From assembly GCA_030666075.1 (NCBI GenBank), contig DAOUYN010000012.1:1-10874 (forward strand): a stretch of DNA of 10,874 bases, written 5' to 3'. Source of the DNA: Actinomycetes bacterium (GTDB taxonomy: Bacteria > Actinomycetota > Aquicultoria > CAJVYJ01 > JAUVQD01). Under the pieces are notes generated by a model, which made no database searches, was not told the DNA's origin, and was given only the letters and a program-made list of their open reading frames with translations. Made by a program: the position numbers and the translations under genes. Below are positions 6,704-10,874 of this stretch, piece by piece (within the stretch, counting starts at the first letter, position 1; every line of letters begins with the position of its first letter).

Positions 6704-7876
6704 ATGATGAAGATAGTTGCCTTCCTCGTCTTGCTCTCATTTAGTATTCCCACAACCGTCATTCTCGCGGCGCCCGTCGACAACGAGATTGAAGAGATAT
6801 CAGACTCTATCGAAGATAAAAAAACTGCCTCGGAAACTGCACAAGACAATATTGTTAAGTTTAGAGAGGCCCTCGACAAACTCGTCGCTGAGTACCAGGA
6901 AGAGTATGCCAATCTCCAGGAAATAGAAAATGCCGTCGCTCATTCGGAGCGCGAACTTAACAGCCTTGTCGAGCAACAGATATATTATCAGGGACTCCTC
7001 GACGAACTGAGTGTGTTCACCTACCGCGATGGCGATATCTACTTTTTCGAGGTCGTCCTGGGAACACGAAGCTTTACCGACCTTATCACCCGCTTAGACT
7101 TTCTAGTCAAGCTCAACCGACGCCAAGCGGGAGTGCTTCAATCCACTAAACGGCTCAGAGCCCTGGTTAAGGAGCGCCGGGACGAACTGAAGGCGAAAAA
7201 AGAAGATCAGCGCCGGCTTATCTCGGCTCTGGAGTTGAAGCAAAGCGAGATACAACGACTCCTCGTTGTTCAACAGGAGCTGATCGGGACCCTGGGTCAG
7301 GACATCGAGGATCTTCAACGCGAGCGAGTGGAGAAGAAAGAGCTTAAAGCCCGTCTGGCCGCCAAAGCGCTGGCGCGCCAAAAGCGCATCGGGGATTGGC
7401 CGGAAGACCTGACGATCGATATCTTCTTCCCGATCCCGTCGGCCTATGTCAGCAGCTATATCAATGACTGGGGCTTTGCGAGGGCCGGAAATCCCTCCGG
7501 CCACCAGGGTACGGATATCTTCGGAGTGAAAGGGACGCCTCTGGTCGCCGTCTCTGATGGAGTCATCGGCGAACAGTTCGGCAATAGCCGCATCGGCGGT
7601 TTTCGCCTGCATATCATCGACGACCAGGGTGTCGATTACTATTACGCCCACCTTAACAACGACACCCGTGGCTCCGACGATGGGCTTGGCGGCGCGGAGG
7701 CAGCCTACGCACCGGGTATCGCCCCCGGTGTTCGGGTCAAAGCGGGCCAGCTTATCGGGTACATGGGGGACAGCGGCGATGCCGAACCGACCCCGCCCCA
7801 CCTTCATTTCGGCATCACGGTCAACGATAAATGGGTGGCGCCTTTCGCGCACCTGCAAGCCGCCAGCTATCGCTAG
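6704..7876 (+). CDS. Secreted coiled-coil M23 family metallopeptidase (murein endopeptidase, EnvC/PcsB-like layout)
   Basis: The 390-residue product begins with a Sec-type signal peptide (MMKIVAFLVLLSF..., hydrophobic to about residue 23). A long charged coiled coil at about 30-225 follows, then an M23 (LytM) peptidase domain at about 240-385. The zinc/catalytic residues appear intact: H267 and D271 (HQGTD), H316 (YYYAHL), H366 and H368 (PPHLHFG). It should therefore be an active peptidoglycan endopeptidase rather than a degenerate activator. A glycine-rich insert (GSDDGLGGAEAAYAPG) between H316 and the HxH motif resembles actinobacterial members. The start is uncertain: ATG 6704 gives the cleanest signal peptide but its AGGA is 14 nt away. 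ATG 6668 or GTG 6635 in the same frame would add 12 or 23 residues. A perfect extended -10 lies upstream. The stop is 9 nt from the convergent dismutase stop. Confidence 0.9.
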   Translation: MMKIVAFLVLLSFSIPTTVILAAPVDNEIEEISDSIEDKKTASETAQDNIVKFREALDKLVAEYQEEYANLQEIENAVAHSERELNSLVEQQIYYQGLLDELSVFTYRDGDIYFFEVVLGTRSFTDLITRLDFLVKLNRRQAGVLQSTKRLRALVKERRDELKAKKEDQRRLISALELKQSEIQRLLVVQQELIGTLGQDIEDLQRERVEKKELKARLAAKALARQKRIGDWPEDLTIDIFFPIPSAYVSSYINDWGFARAGNPSGHQGTDIFGVKGTPLVAVSDGVIGEQFGNSRIGGFRLHIIDDQGVDYYYAHLNNDTRGSDDGLGGAEAAYAPGIAPGVRVKAGQLIGYMGDSGDAEPTPPHLHFGITVNDKWVAPFAHLQAASYR

Positions 7877-7885
7877 TCAAACACC

Positions 7886-8491
7886 CTACGCGGCCTTTCT
7901 GGCCTCCTCGATCGACAAGCGCCTGATAGCCGCATTCGCCCGCTCCCAGTTGACATTCTGTAGCCAGCTCTCGATATAAGCGGCCCGGTCGGGTCCAAAA
8001 TCCATATAGTAAGCGTGTTCGTAGACGTCGAGTACGATCAATGGCTGCGCCGCCCAGACTGCGTCGGAATGAATGTCCGCCAGATAGTTGCGCACGCATC
8101 CATCGACCACATCGTAAGCGAGTACCGCCCAGCCCCGAGCAGACATAGCAGTAGCGCGAAGATCGTCCGCCCAGTTCTCAAAAGAGCCGAAGTCCATGTC
8201 TATCCACTCTAAGATCGTCCCCTCACACCGGCCCTCGCCTCCAAGAACGTCAAAGTACGCTTCGTGCAGGCGAATCGCGTCAGCCGTGAACAGTTGCTCG
8301 CGCTTGAGCGCCCGGTAAGGGCTATAGCTGGCGTTACCGGACTTTGCGGTCCGCTCGAGATGCTCCTCGATCTCATTAAATTTACTGATGTATGCCTTGT
8401 AGAGCGAGAAATGGTCGTCAATATTCTTGCGAGAGATGCCTTCGGGTAATTGCTCCAAGGCGAATTCTCGCGGTGCCTTGGTTATCTTCAT
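7886..8491 (-). CDS. Fe/Mn-type superoxide dismutase (divergent subgroup)
   Basis: This 201-residue protein has all four metal ligands of the Fe/Mn superoxide dismutase family: H27 (IDDHFSLYKAY), H76 (LHEAYFDVLGG), D155 and H159 (LDVYEHAYYMDFG). GWAVLAYD at 120-127 matches the usual GxGWxWL region. It departs from the textbook enzyme at two places. The HxxxHHxxY segment reads HFSLYKAY, one residue shorter and lacking the second histidines. The active-site Gln/Ala position appears to be H141 (IHSD). Similar sequences occur in anaerobes, as far as I recall. It should dismutate superoxide in the cytoplasm (no signal peptide). The ATG overlaps the upstream cupin stop (ATGA) with AGGGGA 7 nt upstream, so the two genes are co-translated. 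Metal preference (Fe or Mn) cannot be read from the sequence. Confidence 0.9.
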   Translation of the reverse strand: MKITKAPREFALEQLPEGISRKNIDDHFSLYKAYISKFNEIEEHLERTAKSGNASYSPYRALKREQLFTADAIRLHEAYFDVLGGEGRCEGTILEWIDMDFGSFENWADDLRATAMSARGWAVLAYDVVDGCVRNYLADIHSDAVWAAQPLIVLDVYEHAYYMDFGPDRAAYIESWLQNVNWERANAAIRRLSIEEARKAA

Positions 8492-8850
8492 AGCACGTCC
8501 CCTCTCTTCTCTGCAGTTTCCGAAGCGATAAAATCCAAGTACAACAAGCGGTTCGAACCCGTATTTGTCAGCTGGAACGGCCGCCCTGCGGGTATCATCA
8601 ACAATTGTCCTGCATCAAGCGATTGTTCTCGCCCCCCGACGCTCCCCCGAGCCTCTCCTTCGATAAGATAGACGACCCGGTCAGCGCGCGCATCGGTCGC
8701 GTCCCGCCTCGCTGCCGTCTCACCCGGTGGCAGTGACGCCACCATCACAGCCGTCCGTGGAGACCGCAACAACATATCGAAACGATGCGCGCGAGCATCC
8801 CCCTCGAGACGACGGGGATCAGCAAAGATGTTTTCGTCAAAATCGGTCAT
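8488..8850 (-). CDS. Small cupin-domain protein lacking the metal-binding histidines
   Basis: This 120-residue single-domain protein has a cupin barrel at about 30-110. Motif 1 is readable around PGETAARRDATDARADRVVY-LIEGEARG and motif 2 around GQLLMIPAGRPFQLTN. In metal-binding cupins motif 1 has HxH and motif 2 a histidine (PxGxxH). Here the HxH region has only Arg, Asp and Ala, and the motif-2 histidine is Phe, so canonical metal binding is unlikely. The start was set at ATG 8850-8848 because AGGAGG lies 8 nt upstream, with GGAGG also 3 nt upstream. The reading frame stays open to 8883, but that extension has no RBS support. It is the first gene of a unit with the superoxide dismutase (ATGA overlap), so a role linked to oxidative stress or ligand sensing is inferred. 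No substrate can be assigned. Confidence 0.85.
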   Translation of the reverse strand: MTDFDENIFADPRRLEGDARAHRFDMLLRSPRTAVMVASLPPGETAARRDATDARADRVVYLIEGEARGSVGGREQSLDAGQLLMIPAGRPFQLTNTGSNRLLYLDFIASETAEKRGDVL

Positions 8851-8891
8851 ATACCTCCCCTCCTCAGGCGGTTTATTCCCCAAGGAGGTCC

Positions 8892-8954
8892 GTGATTATT
8901 GGTTTAATCGCGCTGCTTCTTGGAAGAAACTCGCGAGGAGGTGCTTTTCTATGA
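8892..8954 (+). CDS. Possible 20-codon leader ORF coupled to the FKBP isomerase gene
   Basis: A GTG at 8892 follows a near-perfect Shine-Dalgarno (AAGGAGGT, 8882-8889, spacing short at 3 nt from GGAGG). It opens a frame encoding VIIGLIALLLGRNSRGGAFL and stops at TGA 8952-8954. That stop overlaps the isomerase start as ATGA. The peptide is hydrophobic in its first half and basic/glycine-rich after. The isomerase's own AGGAGG (8936-8941) lies inside this frame. It could be a translated leader or a chance frame; its conservation is unknown. Confidence 0.35.
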   Translation: MIIGLIALLLGRNSRGGAFL

Positions 8955-9385
8955 CAGTCGATAGAGGAGACGTGGTACGAATACATTATCATGGCGAACT
9001 GCTAAGCGGTGACCAGTTCGACGATAGCTTGTCGGACGAACCGGTCGAGTTCACGGTTGGAGACGGTCAAGTGATATCGGCAATCGACGAGGGTGTAGTA
9101 GGTCTGGATCCAGGCGACAAGTGCAAGATCTCGGTCACCCCGGAGAACGGCTACGGAGAACGCCGGGACGATCTGATCCGGGTCGTCCCCCGTCAGGTGT
9201 TGGGCGAGCAGGAAGTCGAGCAAGGCGAGGCGGTAGAGATCCAGACTGCCGACGGACAACTCGTCATCGCGGAGGTGGTCGAGACGAATGATGATTCAGT
9301 GACGTTCGATCTCAATCACCCGCTGGCCGGGCGCGACATGAACTTCGAGGTCGAGCTGATCGACATCGTTCAAAAAGCCGCGTAG
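8951..9385 (+). CDS. FKBP-type peptidyl-prolyl cis-trans isomerase, SlyD-like
   Basis: This 144-residue cytoplasmic prolyl isomerase/chaperone is of the SlyD type. The FKBP half shows VRIHYHGELLSGDQFDDS (9-26), EPVEFTVGDGQVI (30-42), GVVGLDPGDKCKISVTPENG and GYGERRDD. The insert-in-flap chaperone domain lies at about 66-120. The FKBP fold closes with DLNHPLAGRDMNFEVELIDI (NHPLAG at 122-127), the SlyD hallmark. The His/Cys-rich metal-binding tail of E. coli SlyD is missing; the protein ends at KAA. The start ATG 8951 has AGGAGG 9 nt upstream, and the N terminus MTVDRGDVVRIHYHG fits the family. A longer reading from 8828 would run into the divergent cupin gene and add 41 unrelated residues. The gene ends 26 nt before a bidirectional terminator. 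No clear promoter was found for it. Confidence 0.93.
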   Translation: MTVDRGDVVRIHYHGELLSGDQFDDSLSDEPVEFTVGDGQVISAIDEGVVGLDPGDKCKISVTPENGYGERRDDLIRVVPRQVLGEQEVEQGEAVEIQTADGQLVIAEVVETNDDSVTFDLNHPLAGRDMNFEVELIDIVQKAA

Positions 9386-9411
9386 AACCAGCGCGTCGAT
9401 ATTTGAATAAA

Positions 9412-9449
9412 AAGAAGCCGGACACACCAACACGGGTGTCCGGCTTCTT
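9412..9449. terminator. Bidirectional intrinsic terminator between convergent isomerase and aldolase genes
   Basis: A perfect 14-bp stem, AAGAAGCCGGACAC (9412-9425) with its complement at 9436-9449, encloses a 10-nt loop. On the minus strand it is followed by a run of five T (complement of AAAAA 9409-9413), making a strong terminator for the aldolase. On the plus strand the stem ends in CTTCTT with a weaker TTCG tail, terminating the isomerase gene. Confidence 0.88.
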
Positions 9450-9467
9450 CGTTCGTGAAGTTTTCTA

Positions 9468-10376
9468 TTAGTCCCCGAAGCGACCCAAAACTTCGTGCAT
9501 CCGCTTTGAAATCTCTATCCCATTATCAAAGTCGCGCTGCCAAAGGTTGCGCCCGAAAATCAGACCGGTGGCGCCGCACTCCATTGCCATGGTCGCTTTC
9601 TCAAGCAGATCTTCGTCGTCGAGCTTGCTGCCCCCAGAGAAAAGGACGAGCGTCCGTCCGGCTGATGACACGATCTTTTCTACCGCCTCGCGGAGCGAGA
9701 GCTTCAAGCCATCGTAAGGTGCGGGCTGCGCGGGCGATTTTGCCGACCCCAACTTTGGAAAATTGAGCTTAACGACATCGGCGCCCATCTCACAAGCGAC
9801 TCGGGCAGCATAATCGATAGCGTAAAGCGCGTCCCGTCCGCCCTTCTCCTCGATGTCGGCGCCGCGAGGATACGACCAGACGATCAGCGGCATCCCGAAG
9901 CGCTCAGCTTCTTCCCTGACGATCGAGAGCTGTGCCAGGTCTTCGCCTTGCATTGCTGAGCCCACATAAAGGGTGTAACCGATAGCGTCGGCTCCAAGTC
10001 GTACCGCATCCTCCACCGAAGCGGTCAGTGGTGAAAAAGCCTGGTCATCATTTGGTATTGTCGTCTTGCCGTTGATCTTCAGAACCAGGGGCACCCGTCC
10101 CGCGTACTTGCGCATATACTTCTGGGCTAAGCCGATGTGCAGAGCAATTCCGGAAAAGCCACCCTCAGCTGCCAGGCGAAACTGGAACTCGGGGTCCGCG
10201 CTGTCAGGATTAGGGAAGAAATCGACCGGTCCGTGCTCGAGTCCCTGGTCGATCGGGAGAAGGAGTAAAGTCCCATTCCCGGGACCATGCTCAAATAGAA
10301 GCCTATGGAGACGGACCAGTTTTCCCTGGTTTAGATCAAGTTCATTGAGCCTCGTTGCCGGGGCTGTTCGTAGCAT
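9468..10376 (-). CDS. Class I fructose-bisphosphate aldolase, DhnA/FbaB family
   Basis: This 302-residue TIM-barrel Schiff-base aldolase is expected to cleave or form fructose-1,6-bisphosphate in glycolysis and gluconeogenesis. Key segments are PIDQGLEHGP (41-50), LVLKINGKTTI, GADAIGYTLYVGSAMQGEDL, MPLIVWSYPRGADI, DVVKLNFP with K203 as the likely Schiff-base lysine, LFSGGSK (phosphate binding) and GLIFGRNLWQR. The DQGLEHG block separates it from most other DhnA relatives (ADH synthase, LsrF), which remain less likely alternatives. It is longer than archaeal members (~263) and shorter than E. coli FbaB (~350). The ATG 10376-10374 has GAGGTGAT 7 nt upstream of the start. A TTGGAC-17-TATAGT promoter gives a leader of about 88 nt. 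It is monocistronic here: the bidirectional terminator begins 18 nt past its stop. Confidence 0.93.
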   Translation of the reverse strand: MLRTAPATRLNELDLNQGKLVRLHRLLFEHGPGNGTLLLLPIDQGLEHGPVDFFPNPDSADPEFQFRLAAEGGFSGIALHIGLAQKYMRKYAGRVPLVLKINGKTTIPNDDQAFSPLTASVEDAVRLGADAIGYTLYVGSAMQGEDLAQLSIVREEAERFGMPLIVWSYPRGADIEEKGGRDALYAIDYAARVACEMGADVVKLNFPKLGSAKSPAQPAPYDGLKLSLREAVEKIVSSAGRTLVLFSGGSKLDDEDLLEKATMAMECGATGLIFGRNLWQRDFDNGIEISKRMHEVLGRFGD

Positions 10377-10470
10377 AGGATCACCTCATCTAGTGTTCTG
10401 CTTGTCTTGTTCCTATTATCTTATGGGTTGAAACTCCTGTAGACCCGGAGCCCAAACCTATCGCTTACCA

Positions 10471-10499
10471 ACTATATCGACAAGTGATTATTTGTCCAA
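10471..10499 (-). promoter_or_regulatory. Promoter for the aldolase gene
   Basis: On the minus strand TTGGAC (10499-10494) and TATAGT (10476-10471) are separated by exactly 17 nt, a strong housekeeping-type match. The start point would be near 10464, about 88 nt before the ATG. A short palindrome, CCAA-T-TTGG (10496-10504), overlaps the -35. Confidence 0.65.
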
Positions 10500-10537
10500 T
10501 TTGGGAATACTCTAGAGAAGTGGTCGGATGGGAGGCG

Positions 10538-10566
10538 CTAACGGTGTGCGCCGATTCGTTTATAAT
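10538..10566 (+). promoter_or_regulatory. Promoter for the ferritin-like gene
   Basis: A consensus -10, TATAAT, lies at 10561-10566, about 62 nt before the ATG. The -35 region (CTAACG at 17 nt) is poor. A 5-bp inverted repeat, GGCGC (10534-10538) and GCGCC (10548-10552), flanks it, which may mean an activator or repressor site. No clear Fur/PerR box was found. Confidence 0.5.
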
Positions 10567-10604
10567 ACGAGGCCTAACGACCGATAGCTTGACGTAAATC
10601 TTTC

Positions 10605-10626
10605 TGAGAAACATAGGGGGTTCTCA
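10605..10626 (+). promoter_or_regulatory. Hairpin displaying the ribosome binding site of the ferritin-like gene
   Basis: TGAGAA (10605-10610) pairs with TTCTCA (10621-10626), leaving a 10-nt loop that contains the AGGGGG Shine-Dalgarno (10615-10620). The stem ends just before the start codon region. The pairing is seen in the sequence; any effect on translation is inferred. Confidence 0.3.
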
Positions 10627-10628
10627 TC

Positions 10629-10874
10629 ATGGATCAAGCCTACTGTGACGCACTGAGGTTCGCTTACGAATTCGAAAAGAAGGGCGAGAAGCATTATCGG
10701 GAGGCTGCCGAGGCAGCCACTGATCGTTTTGCGAAGAAAGCTCTGGTCTTTTTGGCGGATGAAGAGGTCGAACATATCCGTAAGATCGATCAGTTTAACC
10801 AGCACCTTTTGGGTGGGGACGAATTCGACCTGGAGTCAGAATGCGCTTTATCTTTATCCGACCGGGTGGACGCG
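10629..10874 (+). CDS. Ferritin-like / rubrerythrin-type diiron protein, 3' part outside window
   Basis: The 82 visible codons form two helices of a ferritin-like four-helix bundle. The first carries EFEKKGEKHYREAA, with E16 as a probable iron ligand, and the second FLADEEVEHIRKI, with the E46-x-x-H49 motif. This is the N-terminal half of a rubrerythrin-type fold, usually a peroxidase or iron-handling protein in anaerobes. Whether a C-terminal rubredoxin domain follows cannot be seen. The ATG 10629 is preceded by AGGGGG with 8 nt spacing, and the promoter TATAAT lies at 10561. After the diiron motifs the sequence becomes acidic (GGDEFDLESE), so an unusual helix linker is possible. The divergent neighbour is the aldolase. 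Confidence 0.85.
   Translation, partial: MDQAYCDALRFAYEFEKKGEKHYREAAEAATDRFAKKALVFLADEEVEHIRKIDQFNQHLLGGDEFDLESECALSLSDRVDA

Noticed and set aside
7103..7858. Open frame of 251 codons on the minus strand
   Set aside because: It lies wholly antisense to the coiled-coil and M23 domains. Its composition (rich in Arg, Asp and Val, with no motif) is that of a mirror frame of a real gene.
7892..7904. GGCC-TTTCT-GGCC as a terminator between the convergent M23 and dismutase genes
   Set aside because: The stem is only 4 bp with no T-run, and it lies inside the dismutase coding sequence.
8828..8950. N-terminal extension of the SlyD-like isomerase to 8828
   Set aside because: It would overlap the divergent cupin start and add 41 residues unlike any FKBP. 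The ATG at 8951 has its own AGGAGG and the family N terminus.
10589..10617. TTGACG at 10589 as a second promoter for the ferritin-like gene
   Set aside because: The hexamer 17 nt downstream is CATAGG, a poor -10, and the start point would fall at or within the ribosome site.
1..10874. CRISPR array, insertion sequence, prophage, toxin-antitoxin or defence island
   Set aside because: No spaced direct repeats, transposase, integrase or defence gene motifs were seen on either strand. All sizeable genes are housekeeping or stress genes.

Overview
The window carries fifteen protein genes: thirteen complete and two cut by the edges (cinA at the left, a ferritin-like gene at the right). It also shows several promoters and one clear terminator. 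GC content is moderate and gene packing is tight. TTG starts recur (cinA, pgsA and the membrane protein ending at 5850). The pgsA-cinA pair following a RodZ-type HTH gene and rimO is an arrangement familiar from Actinomycetota and Bacillota. The long insert in the M23 peptidase also reads like actinobacterial relatives. I infer a Gram-positive-type, possibly deep-branching actinobacterial, anaerobe or microaerophile. That placement is a judgement from sequence feel, not a computed phylogeny.

Region 1 (1-6546, minus strand) looks like one long transcription unit. A promoter at 6518-6546 (TTGTCT, 17 nt, TATATT) precedes nine genes in this order: membrane-anchored unknown, panC, panD, nadA, RodZ-like HTH protein, yajQ, rimO, pgsA, cinA. 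From panC onward every junction is an overlap, an abutment or a 14-nt gap. The only larger gap is 51 nt before panC, where a second, leaderless-type promoter may sit. The unit combines cofactor synthesis (pantothenate/CoA via panC and panD, NAD via nadA, pyridine-nucleotide salvage via cinA) with the conserved ribosome-modification, phospholipid and cell-shape cluster.

Region 2 (6432-7885) is a divergent control region. The unknown membrane gene runs left, and a secreted coiled-coil M23 murein peptidase gene runs right from a perfect extended -10 (TGC-TATAAT). The leader of the leftward transcript holds nested inverted repeats.

Region 3 (7886-9450): a two-gene minus-strand unit (cupin, then Fe/Mn superoxide dismutase, ATGA overlap) diverges from a SlyD-like FKBP prolyl isomerase. 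The isomerase is preceded by a possible 20-codon leader ORF. A 14-bp-stem bidirectional terminator (9412-9449) separates the isomerase from the convergent aldolase.

Region 4 (9468-10874): a DhnA-type class I fructose-bisphosphate aldolase (minus) with a good promoter diverges from a ferritin-like/rubrerythrin-type gene (plus) that runs off the end. The dismutase plus the ferritin-like diiron protein point to defence against oxygen. No gene-free stretch exceeds 300 bases. I see no tRNA, rRNA, CRISPR, insertion sequence or phage gene. I found no clearly new multi-gene system. The less ordinary points are the leader/RBS structures, the histidine-free cupin coupled to a dismutase, and the duplicated-domain membrane protein.
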